Positions 46,715-56,290 are shown, numbered from the stretch's first letter. The stretch is 64,000 nt of DNA from Streptomyces roseirectus (GCF_014489635.1 NZ_CP060828.1:2642001-2706000), one strand, 5' to 3'. The notes: a model not told the origin generated them from the letters alone. Numbers and translations: made by a program.

Positions 46715-47413
46715 GTGTCCATATCCCGCCGCACCGCCGCCCGTTCGGCCCGTATGCTCGGCGTCGCCGCCGCCTCGGCGGCCGTCGTGCTCTCCGCTTC
46801 GAGCAGCGCGCTCGCCTGCAACATCCGGGACTTCTCCGCCACCGCCGCCTGCGACGGCGACAAGGGCGTCATCACCGTCACCGACACGGACGCCACCGGG
46901 GTGACCGCCACCGTCTCCGTGTACCTGGAGAACAACGGCAGCGACCTCCGCAAGGTCGGGGAGCAGGAGGTGAAGGGCAGCCTGACCGGCACGACCATCA
47001 CCTTCGCCGAGGACTGGCAGCCCGGCGCCGAGTACCGGGTCCGCGTCAAGGCCGGCACCCTGGTCGACGAGGACATCTCCCCGAACCTCACCACCCCCTC
47101 GAAGGCGTGCAAGCCCGAGGAGGAGTCCCCCGCCCCGTCGCCGTCCCCCTCGACGCCTCAGTCCTCGCCGAGCCCGAGCCCGTCGCCCGCCGGCTCCGCC
47201 CCGCAGCCGTCGCCCTCCCCCAGCGACGCCGGCGACACCCCGGTCACCCCCGTCGACAACGCCCCCACCCCGGCGGTCGGTGACTCCCACCTCGCCGAGA
47301 CCGGCGCCAACTCCAACACCGGTCTCATCGCGGGCATCGCCGCGGCCCTGGTCGTGATCGGCGGCGGCGCGATCTTCTTCGGCATGCGCAGGAAGGGCGG
47401 CAGCAACCGCTGA
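46715..47413 (+). CDS. LAETG sortase-anchored cell-wall protein, copy 2
   Basis: A 232-aa paralogue of the protein at 35063-35773. Signal peptide ([18 protein letters not shown]) cut before [12 protein letters not shown], cysteine-containing N-domain with the shared [11 protein letters not shown] motif, a Ser/Pro-rich wall-spanning stretch, LAETG, a membrane helix and an RRK tail. The GTG at 46715 has AAAGGA 6 nt upstream; the longer reading from 46691 lacks a site. The mature domains of the two copies share their cysteine pattern but differ in most other positions. Both probably serve as wall-attached surface proteins of unknown partner. Confidence 0.9.
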   Translation: MSISRRTAARSARMLGVAAASAAVVLSASSSALACNIRDFSATAACDGDKGVITVTDTDATGVTATVSVYLENNGSDLRKVGEQEVKGSLTGTTITFAEDWQPGAEYRVRVKAGTLVDEDISPNLTTPSKACKPEEESPAPSPSPSTPQSSPSPSPSPAGSAPQPSPSPSDAGDTPVTPVDNAPTPAVGDSHLAETGANSNTGLIAGIAAALVVIGGGAIFFGMRRKGGSNR

Positions 47414-47426
47414 CGCCGCACGAGTC

Positions 47427-47458
47427 GACGGGCCCGCCGCTCAAGTGACGGGCCCGTC
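47427..47458. terminator. bidirectional hairpin between convergent genes
   Basis: GACGGGCCCG and CGGGCCCGTC form a 10-bp stem around a 12-base loop between the LAETG gene and the mycothiol-enzyme gene, both of which end here. Confidence 0.6.
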
Positions 47459-47471
47459 AGCCGTGTTGGCG

Positions 47472-48242
47472 TCACCCCATCTTCGCCCGCGCCAGCCAGT
47501 ACTCCACCACCCGCCGCTCCCCGAGGACTTCGACGGCGTCCAGCGGCAGCCGTCGGCAGAACGCGAGCATCACGTCGGTGAGCGGCCCGCGCAGCACCAC
47601 GTCCGCCCGCTCGTGCCCGCGCCGCCACGCGACCCCGCCGGGCCCCCACTCCACGATCCACTCGGCGCCGGGCACGTCGGTCGCGTGCAGGTGCAGACTC
47701 CCCCGCTCGCTCCCCCGCAGCTCCTCGGCCGCCGCGTGCGGCATGGCCCGCTGCACCCACACGACGATCTCCAGCCACTCGTCGAGCGTGTCGGCGGCCA
47801 CCTCGGGCGCGACCGCGTACGGCCGGCCGGCCGCGAACGCCGCGTCGGCCCCGTGCACGGTCACCTCGTGCGCCATCCGCCGCGCCCAGAACCCGGCCTC
47901 CGGCCGGTCGGTCCACGACCACACCGGCGCCGTCGGCCCCGCCTCCCGCAGCGCGTCCACCACCCCGCGCCCGGTCTCCGCCAGCCACGCGCCGAGCGCC
48001 CCGCCGTCCCCCGCGAACTCCGGCGCCACCACATCGGGCAACCGCTCCCGGGCCCCGGCCCGCACCATCCGCTCCACCCACCCCAGCGCCTCACCCACAT
48101 GCCGCAGCAACTTCTCCAGCGACCACTCCGGACAGGTCGGAACCACGGCCCCGAGATCCGCCCCGGACCGGGCCAGCGCCTCCAACTCCCCCACCCGGAG
48201 GCCGATCTCGTCGCAGTACCGGTCGTGCGAAAGAAGCGTCAT
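47472..48242 (-). CDS. maleylpyruvate isomerase-type mycothiol-dependent enzyme (DinB fold)
   Basis: A 256-aa protein. The N-terminal DinB-like four-helix bundle shows the metal histidines in KLLRHVGEALGW and the E-x3-H in AHEVTVHGADA; the latter pair is conserved in mycothiol-dependent maleylpyruvate isomerases. The C-terminal SCP2-like part reads LHLHATDVPGAEW and RADVVLRGPLTDVMLA. The natural substrate is unknown. It begins 9 bp after the thiQ stop, so it may belong to the thiamine operon transcript. The ATG at 48242 follows GAGGG. Confidence 0.85.
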   Translation of the reverse strand: MTLLSHDRYCDEIGLRVGELEALARSGADLGAVVPTCPEWSLEKLLRHVGEALGWVERMVRAGARERLPDVVAPEFAGDGGALGAWLAETGRGVVDALREAGPTAPVWSWTDRPEAGFWARRMAHEVTVHGADAAFAAGRPYAVAPEVAADTLDEWLEIVVWVQRAMPHAAAEELRGSERGSLHLHATDVPGAEWIVEWGPGGVAWRRGHERADVVLRGPLTDVMLAFCRRLPLDAVEVLGERRVVEYWLARAKMG

Positions 48243-48251
48243 GCCCTCACG

Positions 48252-49277
48252 CTAGGCCGTGTCGCCCCCGTCGAGAACGACCACGTCGGCCGCGTCGAAC
48301 CCGACCCCGACGACGTCGCCCACCTCAGGCGCGTCCCGCAGCGCCACCGCCGCCTCCAGCCGGGGCGCGTCCCCCTCGGGCGCCAGCCGGACGGCGACAT
48401 GGGTGCCCTTGAAGGTCCGTCCGACGACCGTGCAGCGCGGCCCCTCGCCGAGCCGCACCCCGGCCGGCCGCACCAGCACCGTCCGCTCCCCGCCCGCCGA
48501 CCCGGCGGGCACCGGCACCTTCCCCCACGGCGTGAGCGCGGTCTCGCCCTCGACGGTCGCGGGGACGACGTTCTCGAACCCGAGGAACCGCGCGACGAAC
48601 GCGTCGGCGGGCCGCTGCCACACCTCAAGGGGCGTACCGGACTGGGCGATCCGCCCGTCCCGCATCACCACGACCCGGTCGGCCAGCGCGAACGCCTCGC
48701 CCTGATCGTGCGTGACGGCGAGGACCGTCGTCCCCAACCGCCCGAACAGCTCCCGCAGTTCGACGACGAGGCGTTCGCGCAGCGAGCGGTCCAGTTGGCC
48801 CAACGGCTCGTCCAGCATGAGGAGTCGGGGCCTCGGCGCCAGCGCCCGCGCCAGCGCGACCCGCTGCTGCTCGCCCCCGGACAGCGCGGCCACGGCCCGC
48901 CCTCCGGCCCCGGGCAGCCCCACCAGCTCCAGCAACTCCCCCACCCTGGACGCCTGTTCACCCTTCGGCGCGCCATGCATCCGCAGCCCGAAGGCGACGT
49001 TCCCGGCGACGTCCCGCTGCGGGAACAACTGGTGGTCCTGGAACATCAGCCCCACCTCACGCCGGTGCACCGGCACCCCGCCCTGGTCCTTCCCCCCGAG
49101 CGACACCCGCCCGGCGTCGAGGGGTTGCAGCCCGGCGACCACCCGCAGCAGCGTCGACTTCCCGCTCCCGCTCGGCCCGAGCACACACACCACCTCGTGC
49201 TCGGCGACCGCAAGATCGACGGCGTCCAGCACGGCCCTCCCCCCGAACCGCACGGTCGCGCCTTCAAGCCTGAGCAT
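48252..49277 (-). CDS. thiQ: thiamine ABC transporter ATP-binding protein
   Basis: A 341-aa ATPase. Walker A GPSGSGKST, signature LSGGEQQRVALARAL, Walker B LLMLDEPLGQLD and switch VTHDQGEAF are intact. A C-terminal regulatory domain (about 240-341) is present. The start ATG overlaps the thiP stop (ATGA), so it is coupled to the permease. It drives uptake of thiamine or its phosphates with ThiP and ThiB, and the TPP riboswitch upstream supports that ligand. Confidence 0.88.
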   Translation of the reverse strand: MLRLEGATVRFGGRAVLDAVDLAVAEHEVVCVLGPSGSGKSTLLRVVAGLQPLDAGRVSLGGKDQGGVPVHRREVGLMFQDHQLFPQRDVAGNVAFGLRMHGAPKGEQASRVGELLELVGLPGAGGRAVAALSGGEQQRVALARALAPRPRLLMLDEPLGQLDRSLRERLVVELRELFGRLGTTVLAVTHDQGEAFALADRVVVMRDGRIAQSGTPLEVWQRPADAFVARFLGFENVVPATVEGETALTPWGKVPVPAGSAGGERTVLVRPAGVRLGEGPRCTVVGRTFKGTHVAVRLAPEGDAPRLEAAVALRDAPEVGDVVGVGFDAADVVVLDGGDTA

Positions 49278-50917
49278 CACAGCTCCCCGCTCCGCTCGGG
49301 GCGCAGCCGCTCCAGCACCAGCAGAGCCACCGCGCACACCACCATCAGGATCGTCGAAAGGGCCATCGCCTGCCCGTAGTTGAGTTCCCCGGCCCGCCCC
49401 AGCAGCCGCGCCACCGCGACCGGCAGCGTCGGGTTGTCGGGCCGCGCGATGAACACGGTCGCCCCGAACTCGCCCAGCGACACGGCGAACGCGAACCCGG
49501 CGGCGACGAGCAACGCCCGCCGCACCAAAGGCAGTTCGACCTCACGCCAGACCCGCCACGGCGACGCCCCGAGCACGGCCGCCGCCTCCCGCAACCGCTG
49601 GTCGACGGCCCGCAGCACCGGCAGCATCGTCCGCACCACGAACGGCACCCCCACCAACGCCTGCGCCAGCGGCACCAGGATCCAACTGCTCCTGAGGTCC
49701 AGCGGCGGCTCGTCCAGTGAGATCAGGAACCCGAACCCCACGGTCACCGCCGACACCCCGAGCGGCAGCATCAGCAGCGCGTCGAACCCCCGCACCAGCC
49801 GCCCCGCGTCACGCCGGGCCAGCGCGGCGGCGGCGAGTCCCCCGATCAGCACGGCGATCCCGGTCGCGACGACCGCGTACTCCAGGGAGTTGCCGATCGC
49901 CTCGATCGGCGGCACCAGGAACACGTTGCCCTCGTCGGACGTCAGCGCCCGGTAGTACGCGAAGTCCGTTCCCCCGAGCGAGCGCTGGACCAGCACCGCG
50001 AGCGGCAGCACCAGCAGCACCGCGATCGTCGTCAACACCCCGCCCAGCAGCGCCCACTGGCCCGCCCCGCGCGGCCTGCGGGCCGTCGTCGACGCGTCCA
50101 CCAGCCGCAGCGCGCTCTCCCGGCGCCGCACGGTCCACGCGTGCACGGCGAGGATCGCGCCCACCGCGAGGAACTGGACGACCGTGAGGACGGCGGCCGT
50201 TGTGAGGTCGAAGATCTCGGACGTCTGCCGGTAGATCTCCACTTCGAGCGTCGAGAACGTCGGCCCGCCGAGGATCTGCACGACCCCGAAGGAGGTGAAC
50301 GTGAACAGGAACACCATCAGCGCGGCGGCGGCGACGGCCGGCCCGAGCGCGGGCAGGGACACCGTCATGAAGGCTTTCAGCCTCGACGCCCCCAGCACCC
50401 GCGCCGCCTCCTCCTGCCGCGGGTCGAGCTGCGCCCACAGCCCGCCGACCGTCCGGACGACGACCGCGTAGTTGAAGAAGACGTGCGCCAGCAGGATCGC
50501 CCACACCGTCGTGTCCAGCCGGACGCCCCACAGCTCGTCGGTGAGCCCGCCGCGCCCGACCAGCGCCAGGAACGCCGTCCCGACGACGACCGTCGGCAGC
50601 ACGAACGGGACGGTGACGACCGCGTGCAGGAGTCGGCGGCCCGGGAAGTCGAGGCGGGCGAAGACGTACGCGCCCGGCAGGGCGACCAGCAGCGTCAGGG
50701 CCGTCGAGGCGAGGGCCTGCCAGGTCGTGAACCACAGGACGTGCCGGATGTCGGACTGGGCGAGGACGTCCCCGAGGCGCCCGAGGTGCCAGGTCCCGCC
50801 GTCGTGCAGGCCGCGCAGCAGGATCGCGGCGACCGGGTAGGCGAAGAAGGTCCCGAAGAACGCCAGCGGCAGGGCCATCAGGCCCAGCCGGACTACTTGA
50901 GGACGAGAGAGGCCCAC
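49277..50917 (-). CDS. thiP: thiamine ABC transporter permease (two-domain)
   Basis: A 546-aa permease with two tandem six-helix halves, each with an EAA-type loop (DPRQEEAARVLGASRLKAFM and DQRLREAAAVLGASPWRVWREVELP), as in ThiP and FbpB proteins. One protein thus replaces a permease dimer. The GTG at 50917 overlaps the end of thiB by 25 bp; no strong ribosome-binding site is seen, so an internal ATG near 50877 remains possible. It is the middle gene of thiB-thiP-thiQ. Confidence 0.88.
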   Translation of the reverse strand: MGLSRPQVVRLGLMALPLAFFGTFFAYPVAAILLRGLHDGGTWHLGRLGDVLAQSDIRHVLWFTTWQALASTALTLLVALPGAYVFARLDFPGRRLLHAVVTVPFVLPTVVVGTAFLALVGRGGLTDELWGVRLDTTVWAILLAHVFFNYAVVVRTVGGLWAQLDPRQEEAARVLGASRLKAFMTVSLPALGPAVAAAALMVFLFTFTSFGVVQILGGPTFSTLEVEIYRQTSEIFDLTTAAVLTVVQFLAVGAILAVHAWTVRRRESALRLVDASTTARRPRGAGQWALLGGVLTTIAVLLVLPLAVLVQRSLGGTDFAYYRALTSDEGNVFLVPPIEAIGNSLEYAVVATGIAVLIGGLAAAALARRDAGRLVRGFDALLMLPLGVSAVTVGFGFLISLDEPPLDLRSSWILVPLAQALVGVPFVVRTMLPVLRAVDQRLREAAAVLGASPWRVWREVELPLVRRALLVAAGFAFAVSLGEFGATVFIARPDNPTLPVAVARLLGRAGELNYGQAMALSTILMVVCAVALLVLERLRPERSGEL

Positions 50918-51966
50918 GTCTTGACCCAGTCGTCACGGTCGGCGGCGATCTTCGCCGGGGCCATGGTCTCGGGGGACTTCGCGGCGGGACCGTACTTCGT
51001 GAACTCCGCCGGCACCGCCGCGCCCTTCAGCACCGGGTACACGAACATGTTCAGCGGCATGTCCTGCTGGAACTCCTTGCCGATCAGGAAGTCGATCAGC
51101 GCCTTGCCGCCCGCCGTGTTCTTCGCGTTGCTGAGCAGGCCCGCGAACTCGACCTGCCGGAAGCAGGTGCCCGCCACGACCCCGGTCGGCGCCTCGGCCG
51201 GCTTCGGCTCCGCGAAGATCACCTCGGCGGGCGGGGAGGACGCGTACGACACGACGAGCGGCCGGTCCCCCTTCGCCTTCTTTCCGCCGGCCGACCCGGA
51301 GAACACCTCGTTGTACGCCTGGTCCCAGCCGTCGACGACCTCGACGCCGTTGGCCTTCAGCTTCTTCCAGTAGTCCTGCCAGCCTCCGTCGCCGTACTTC
51401 GCGGCCGTCCCGAGCAGGAAGCCGAGGCCCGGGGACGACGTCGAGACGTTCTCGGTGACCAGGAGGTTCTTGTACGCGGGCTTGACCAGGTCGTCGTAGG
51501 ACGTCGGCGGGGCCAGCTTGCGGTCGGCGAAGTACTTCTTGTCGTAGTTGACGCAGACGTCGCCGTAGTCGACCGGCGTCACCCGGTGCTTGTCCGCGTC
51601 GAGCTGGAACTCCGTGCCGACCCGCGCGAGCCCCTTCGCCTCGTACGGCTGGAAGAGGCCGTTGTCCAGGGCGCGGGAGAGCAGGGTGTTGTCGACGCCG
51701 AAGAAGACGTCCCCCTGGGGGTTGTCCTTCGTCAGGATCGCCTTGTTGACGGCCTGCCCGGCGTCACCGTCGGTGAGGACCTTGACCTGGTATCCGGACG
51801 CCTTCTCGAAGGCGGCGAGGACGGGCTTGGAGACGGCCCACGAGCTGTGGCTGACGAGGGTGACGGTCTTGGAGCCCTCGGAGGACGCGGGCTGATCATC
51901 GGATGATCCACAGGCGGACAGCGCGACCAGGCCCAGGCCCACGACGACGGCGAAACACTTCTTCAC
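50893..51966 (-). CDS. thiB: thiamine-binding lipoprotein
   Basis: A 357-aa solute-binding protein. Signal peptide with lipobox LSAC (cysteine at 19), then the ligand-binding fold with VSHSSWAVSKPVLAAFEKASGY, VLTDGDAGQAVNKAIL, NPQGDVFFGVDNTLL and PVDYGDVCVNYDKK, which match ThiB/TbpA-type binders. The GTG at 51966 follows the riboswitch with a GGAAG ribosome-binding site inside its 3' arm. It binds thiamine or thiamine phosphate and passes it to ThiP. Confidence 0.9.
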   Translation of the reverse strand: MKKCFAVVVGLGLVALSACGSSDDQPASSEGSKTVTLVSHSSWAVSKPVLAAFEKASGYQVKVLTDGDAGQAVNKAILTKDNPQGDVFFGVDNTLLSRALDNGLFQPYEAKGLARVGTEFQLDADKHRVTPVDYGDVCVNYDKKYFADRKLAPPTSYDDLVKPAYKNLLVTENVSTSSPGLGFLLGTAAKYGDGGWQDYWKKLKANGVEVVDGWDQAYNEVFSGSAGGKKAKGDRPLVVSYASSPPAEVIFAEPKPAEAPTGVVAGTCFRQVEFAGLLSNAKNTAGGKALIDFLIGKEFQQDMPLNMFVYPVLKGAAVPAEFTKYGPAAKSPETMAPAKIAADRDDWVKTWASLVLK

Positions 51967-51978
51967 GGTGACGACCGA

Positions 51979-52062
51979 ACTTCCTACCCAGAATGACCTG
52001 GGCGAGGTTCAGAGGGTCTGCGGCCCGTTCGCCGCACTCTCAGCGCTGTGGCGCTCCCCTGT
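51979..52062 (-). promoter_or_regulatory. TPP (THI-box) riboswitch
   Basis: On the minus strand the leader reads ACAGGGGAGCGCC, CTGAGAGTGCGG (the conserved helix that binds the pyrimidine), CCGCAGACCCTCTGAACCT and CTGGGTAGGAAGT, in the order and spacing of the thiamine-pyrophosphate riboswitch. A -10-like TATATC (near 52066-52071) precedes it. The GGAAG ribosome-binding site of thiB is in the 3' end of the element, so TPP binding should hide it and stop translation. Confidence 0.92.
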
Positions 52063-52089
52063 CGGATATATGAACGTACGACGACGAGC

Positions 52090-53202
52090 TTACCGTTCGG
52101 TAGCGGCGAGCTGTCCACACGCCCCGTCGATCTCCTGGCCCCGGGTGTCCCGGACGGTGACCGGCACGCCGTGCGCCGCGATCGCCTCCACGAACGCCTT
52201 CTCGTCCTCGGGCCGCGACGCGGTCCACTTCGAGCCCGGCGTCGGGTTCAGCGGGATCAGGTTGACGTGCACGGGCTTGCCGCGCAGCAGCCGTCCGAGC
52301 CGGTCACCCCGCCACGCCTGGTCGTTGATGTCCCGGATCAGCGCGTACTCGATCGACAGCCGGCGGCCCGACTTCTCGACGTACTCGAACCCGGCGTCCA
52401 GCACCTCGCGGACCTTCCAGCGGGTGTTGACGGGGACGAGGGTGTCGCGCAGTTCGTCGTCCGGGGCGTGCAGGGAGATCGCGAGGCGGCACTTGAAGCC
52501 CTCGTCCGCGAACCGGTGGATCGCCGGGACCAGGCCGACGGTCGACACGGTGATCCCGCGCTGCGAGAGCCCGAGCCCGTCGGGGTTCGGGTCGGTCAGC
52601 GCGCGGATCGCGCCGACGACGCGCTTGTAGTTGGCCAGCGGCTCGCCCATGCCCATGAACACGATGTTGGACAGCCGGGCAGGTCCCCCGGGGACCTCTC
52701 CGTCCCTCAGCGCCCGCATCCCGTCCACGATCTGGTGCACGATCTCGGCGGTCGACAGATTCCGGTCCAGCCCCGCCTGCCCCGTCGCGCAGAACGGGCA
52801 GTTCATCCCGCACCCCGCCTGTGAGCTGATACACATCGTCACCCGGTCCGGGTACCGCATCAGCACCGACTCGACGAGCGTCCCGTCGAACAACCGCCAC
52901 AACGTCTTGCGCGTGGCCCCCTGGTCCGTCGACAGATGCCGCACCACACTCATCAGCTCAGGGAACAACGCCTCCTGAAGCTTCCCCCGAGACCCCGCCG
53001 GAATGTCCGTCCACTCCGCCGGATCATGCGCATACCGCGCGAAGTAGTGCTGCGAAAGCTGCTTCGCACGAAACGGCTTCTCCCCGATCTCCGCGACAAC
53101 CTCTTTCCGCTCAGCAGGCGAAAGGTCGGCGAGATGCCGCGGCGGCTTCTTGGCTCCGCGGGGGGCGACGAACGTCAGCTCGCCGGGAACGGGACGCGCC
53201 AC
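52090..53202 (-). CDS. rlmN: 23S rRNA (adenine2503-C2)/tRNA methyltransferase
   Basis: A 370-aa radical-SAM enzyme that methylates C2 of A2503 in 23S rRNA and A37 of some tRNAs. The iron-sulphur cluster motif is C131-x3-C135-x2-C138 (GCGMNCPFC). The S-adenosylmethionine region has MGMGEPL, and the methyl-carrying cysteine is C362 in GACGQLA. An N-terminal helical domain (about 20-110) has [14 protein letters not shown]. The GTG at 53202 follows GAGGAG by 9 nt. Confidence 0.93.
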   Translation of the reverse strand: MARPVPGELTFVAPRGAKKPPRHLADLSPAERKEVVAEIGEKPFRAKQLSQHYFARYAHDPAEWTDIPAGSRGKLQEALFPELMSVVRHLSTDQGATRKTLWRLFDGTLVESVLMRYPDRVTMCISSQAGCGMNCPFCATGQAGLDRNLSTAEIVHQIVDGMRALRDGEVPGGPARLSNIVFMGMGEPLANYKRVVGAIRALTDPNPDGLGLSQRGITVSTVGLVPAIHRFADEGFKCRLAISLHAPDDELRDTLVPVNTRWKVREVLDAGFEYVEKSGRRLSIEYALIRDINDQAWRGDRLGRLLRGKPVHVNLIPLNPTPGSKWTASRPEDEKAFVEAIAAHGVPVTVRDTRGQEIDGACGQLAATER

Positions 53203-53328
53203 GGTCGGGAACTCCTCAAGACGACGGGGGCCCAGGAGACCTCACCGGACCACCCCCGCGAAACCGCGGGGACGAACGAACGGCCCGCAGCCTGATGCGA
53301 CGAGCCCTTCCAGGGTACCCCGGCCCGT

Positions 53329-53517
53329 TCAGCTCCCGATGGCGTCGAGGAAGCCGTCGATCGCGTCGAACACCCGTTTGATGACGGACGCCTTCGCCCG
53401 GTGCCGCCAGCCGCAGTACCGCTTGCGCCTGCGGTACCAGCGCCGTCCGTCCTGCGGAACGGGCTCACCGCAGTACTCGCACGGCACCGGGTCGTACCGT
53501 CGTCGCCCCCACCCCAT
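53329..53517 (-). CDS. small Cys/Arg-rich zinc-ribbon-like protein
   Basis: A 62-aa protein. CEYCGEPVPQ and RYCGWRH give a C-x2-C...C-x2-H arrangement that could hold a zinc ion, with many arginines (RRWYRRRKRY), so nucleic-acid binding is plausible. It lies in the space between rlmN and cdsA. A weak AGGG precedes the ATG. Similar short proteins are widespread in Streptomyces (recalled). Function unknown. Confidence 0.6.
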   Translation of the reverse strand: MGWGRRRYDPVPCEYCGEPVPQDGRRWYRRRKRYCGWRHRAKASVIKRVFDAIDGFLDAIGS

Positions 53518-53536
53518 GCGCGGCACCCTACGCAAA

Positions 53537-53565
53537 GAGCCCCCGCCCCAAAAGGGCGAGGGCTC
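53537..53565 (-). terminator. terminator hairpin after cdsA
   Basis: Complement reads GAGCCCTCGCCC, loop TTTT, GGGGCGGGGGCTC: a near-perfect 12-13-bp stem, followed by CTTTGCG. It lies 15 bp past the cdsA stop on the minus strand. Confidence 0.7.
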
Positions 53566-53579
53566 AGCGCATCGGACGG

Positions 53580-54695
53580 TCAGCCGGAGCCGACGAACAG
53601 GACCAGCAGCGACCAGACCACCGGCGCTGTCGGAAGCAGGGAGTCCAGCCGGTCCATGATGCCGCCGTGGCCCGGCAGCAGCGTGCCCATGTCCTTGATG
53701 CCGAGGTCGCGTTTGATCATCGACTCGCCGAGGTCGCCCAGGGTCGCGCTGGCGGCGACGGCGAGGCCGAGGAGGAGGCCCTGCCACCAGGTGCCGTCGG
53801 CGATGACGTACTGCATGAGCAGCGCGCCCGCGACCATGGCGAACGCGACCGCGCCGAGCAGCCCCTCGCGGGTCTTGCCGGGGCTGATGCGGGGGGCGAG
53901 CTTGCGCTTGCCGAAGCGCCAGCCGACGGCGTACGCGCCGGTGTCGCTGACGACCGTCAGCACCAGGAAGACCATCACGCGCCGGTGCCCGTCCTCGGCG
54001 GTGAGCATCAGCGCGACGAACGTCGCGAGGAACGGCACGTAGAACGCGGCGAAGACGCCCGCCGTGACGTCCTTGAGGTACCCCTCGGGAGGCTCCGTCA
54101 TCCGCCAGACCAGCACCGCGAGCGCGGTGAGCGCCATGGCGACCCAGGCCCCCTCGGGCCCCCGGACATACCCGGCGACGACCATCGCGGCGCCGCCGAC
54201 GGCGAGCGGCACGAGGGGCGCCTTGATCTCCTTGCGCTCCTGGAGCCTGCTGGTCAGCTCCCACAGGCCGACGACGACGGCGACCGCTATCACCCCGACG
54301 AACACGGCCTTGACGATGAACAGCGAGGCGACGATCACCGCCCCGAGCCCGACCCCGACCCCTATGGCCGCGCCCAGATCCCGCCCGGCGCTCTTCTTCT
54401 GCGGCGCGGGCTGCGGCGTCGGCTGCCGCTCGTCGGCCATGGGCTCCGGTTTCTGCGGCACCGCCGCCTGGGGCTGCGCCGACGGGTTCTCGTCGCGGAA
54501 CAGGGGACCACCGCCCGCTGCGGTGGCCCTCCAGTCGTCATCCTGGTCTCCGCCATGAGCGGGTACGTCGGGCACGATGGGCATGGGGCGAGTCTGCTGC
54601 GCCTGCGGCGCATCGTACGCGGGACCCGCCGGAGCGCCCCCCCAATACCCGGCCTGTCCGGCCTGTGGCGGCGCCCCCCAGGAAGAGTCGTTCAT
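53580..54695 (-). CDS. cdsA: phosphatidate cytidylyltransferase (CDP-diacylglycerol synthase)
   Basis: A 371-aa membrane enzyme that makes CDP-diacylglycerol from phosphatidate and CTP, the precursor of acidic phospholipids. The CDP-DAG synthase signature is SMIKRDLGIKDMGTLLPGHGGIMDRLDS near the C-terminus. It has about eight membrane segments. The first 105 residues are a hydrophilic Pro/Gln/Gly-rich tail, longer than in other bacteria but common in Streptomyces. The ATG at 54695 overlaps the frr stop (ATGA), so they are coupled. Confidence 0.92.
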   Translation of the reverse strand: MNDSSWGAPPQAGQAGYWGGAPAGPAYDAPQAQQTRPMPIVPDVPAHGGDQDDDWRATAAGGGPLFRDENPSAQPQAAVPQKPEPMADERQPTPQPAPQKKSAGRDLGAAIGVGVGLGAVIVASLFIVKAVFVGVIAVAVVVGLWELTSRLQERKEIKAPLVPLAVGGAAMVVAGYVRGPEGAWVAMALTALAVLVWRMTEPPEGYLKDVTAGVFAAFYVPFLATFVALMLTAEDGHRRVMVFLVLTVVSDTGAYAVGWRFGKRKLAPRISPGKTREGLLGAVAFAMVAGALLMQYVIADGTWWQGLLLGLAVAASATLGDLGESMIKRDLGIKDMGTLLPGHGGIMDRLDSLLPTAPVVWSLLVLFVGSG

Positions 54696-55252
54696 CAGAC
54701 TTCGAGCAGCTCCGCTTCTTTGTGCTTGAGCAGCTCGTCCACCTGGGCGACGTACTTCGCGGTCAGGTCGTCGAGTTCCTTCTCGGCGCGGCGGACCTCG
54801 TCCTCCCCGCTCTCCTTGTCCTTGACCAGCTTGTCGAGGGCGTCCTTGGCCTTGCGGCGCACGGAGCGGATGGAGACCCGGGAGTCCTCGGCCTTGCCCC
54901 GGGCGACCTTGATGTAGTCGCGGCGGCGCTCCTCGGTCAGCTCGGGGAACGTCACGCGGATGATGTTGCCGTCGTTGCTCGGGTTGACCCCGAGGTCCGA
55001 GTCACGGATCGCCTGCTCGATATTGCGCAGCGCCGTCTTGTCGAACGGGGTCACGACGGCCATGCGCGGCTCCGGCACGGAGAACGAGGCCAGCTGGTTG
55101 ATCGGCGTCGGCGCACCGTAGTACTCGGCGACGATCTTGTTGAACATCGCCGGGTGCGCACGGCCGGTGCGGATCGCGGCGAAGTCCTCCTTGGCGACCA
55201 CGACGGCCTTCTCCATCTTCTCCTCGGCTTCGAGGAGGGTCTCTTCGATCAC
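54695..55252 (-). CDS. frr: ribosome recycling factor
   Basis: A 185-aa RRF, the normal length, that splits the post-termination ribosome with EF-G. Family landmarks: [58 protein letters not shown] and two long helices. The GTG at 55252 has GGAG 7 nt upstream. Upstream pyrH is 121 bp away, and cdsA overlaps downstream. Confidence 0.96.
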   Translation of the reverse strand: MIEETLLEAEEKMEKAVVVAKEDFAAIRTGRAHPAMFNKIVAEYYGAPTPINQLASFSVPEPRMAVVTPFDKTALRNIEQAIRDSDLGVNPSNDGNIIRVTFPELTEERRRDYIKVARGKAEDSRVSIRSVRRKAKDALDKLVKDKESGEDEVRRAEKELDDLTAKYVAQVDELLKHKEAELLEV

Positions 55253-55373
55253 CACTTGCTCCTGCGTGTCTTGAGTAGGCCCGGCTGCGGTTCCCTGTCG
55301 GTGGCGGCGGCCGGCTGCGTCGCGTCTTCTTCCTGCACGGTTCCCGACCGGCAGGACATTGTCCATCCCCCGG

Positions 55374-56129
55374 TCAGGCCCGGGTGTCCTGGTCACCCAC
55401 CAGAGTGCCGATCTTCTCACCCTTGACGGCGCGCGCGATATTGCCCTCGGCCAGCAGCTCGAAGACGAGGATGGGCAGCTTGTTGTCGCGGCACAGCGTG
55501 ATCGCGGTGGCGTCGGCGACCTTGAGGTCGCGGGTGATGACGTCGGCGTAGCCGAGCGCGTCGAACTTGACCGCGTCCGGGTTGGTCTTCGGGTCGGAGT
55601 CGTAGACGCCGTCCACACCGTTCTTGCCCATGAGCAGCGCCTCGGCGTCGATCTCCAGGGCGCGCTGGGCGGCCGTGGTGTCGGTGGAGAAGTAGGGCAT
55701 GCCCATACCGGCGCCGAAGATGACGACGCGGCCCTTCTCCAGGTGGCGCACGGCGCGCAGCGGGATGTACGGCTCGGCGACCTGGCCCATGGTGATGGCG
55801 GTCTGCACCCGGGAGTCGATGCCCTCCTTCTCCAGGAAGTCCTGGAGGGCGAGGCAGTTCATGACGGTGCCGAGCATGCCCATGTAGTCCGAGCGGGCCC
55901 GGTCCATGCCGCGGACCTGGAGCTCGGCGCCCCGGAAGAAGTTGCCGCCGCCGATGACGATGGCGATCTGGGCGCCGTCGCGGACGACGGCGGCGATCTC
56001 CCGGGCCATCTTGTGCACCACGTCGGGGTCCACACCCAGGCCCCCGCCACCGGCGAACGCCTCTCCGGACAGCTTCAGCAGAAACCGGCCGCGTACTTTG
56101 CCGTCGTCGCTCTTCGGTGTGGTGGTCAT
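55374..56129 (-). CDS. pyrH: uridylate kinase
   Basis: A 251-aa UMP kinase of the amino-acid-kinase fold (UMP + ATP to UDP). Motifs [45 protein letters not shown] and DGVYDSDPK are intact. The ATG at 56129 is preceded by GAGGCGGG; an in-frame ATG further upstream (56159) is an alternative. It lies between tsf and frr, as in most actinobacteria. Confidence 0.95.
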   Translation of the reverse strand: MTTTPKSDDGKVRGRFLLKLSGEAFAGGGGLGVDPDVVHKMAREIAAVVRDGAQIAIVIGGGNFFRGAELQVRGMDRARSDYMGMLGTVMNCLALQDFLEKEGIDSRVQTAITMGQVAEPYIPLRAVRHLEKGRVVIFGAGMGMPYFSTDTTAAQRALEIDAEALLMGKNGVDGVYDSDPKTNPDAVKFDALGYADVITRDLKVADATAITLCRDNKLPILVFELLAEGNIARAVKGEKIGTLVGDQDTRA

Positions 56130-56166
56130 GGGTGTTCCCGCCTCTTTCACGTGGTGCACATACGAA

Positions 56167-56220
56167 GAAGGCCACTGCCGGTGGGGTGTGTTCGCAACCC
56201 GTGCGCGGCAATGGCCTCCT
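56167..56220 (-). terminator. hairpin between tsf and pyrH
   Basis: Complement reads AGGAGGCCATTGCCG ... CCGGCAGTGGCCTTCT, a 12- to 13-bp imperfect stem with a long loop, just after the tsf stop. It is followed by TTCGTATGT. It may attenuate transcription into pyrH. Confidence 0.5.
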
Positions 56221-56290
56221 CGTCAGATCCGCTGTCGTCCGTGACGCGCACCCGACTTTATAGCGGCCGGGCGCTTGCCGAGGTACGGAC

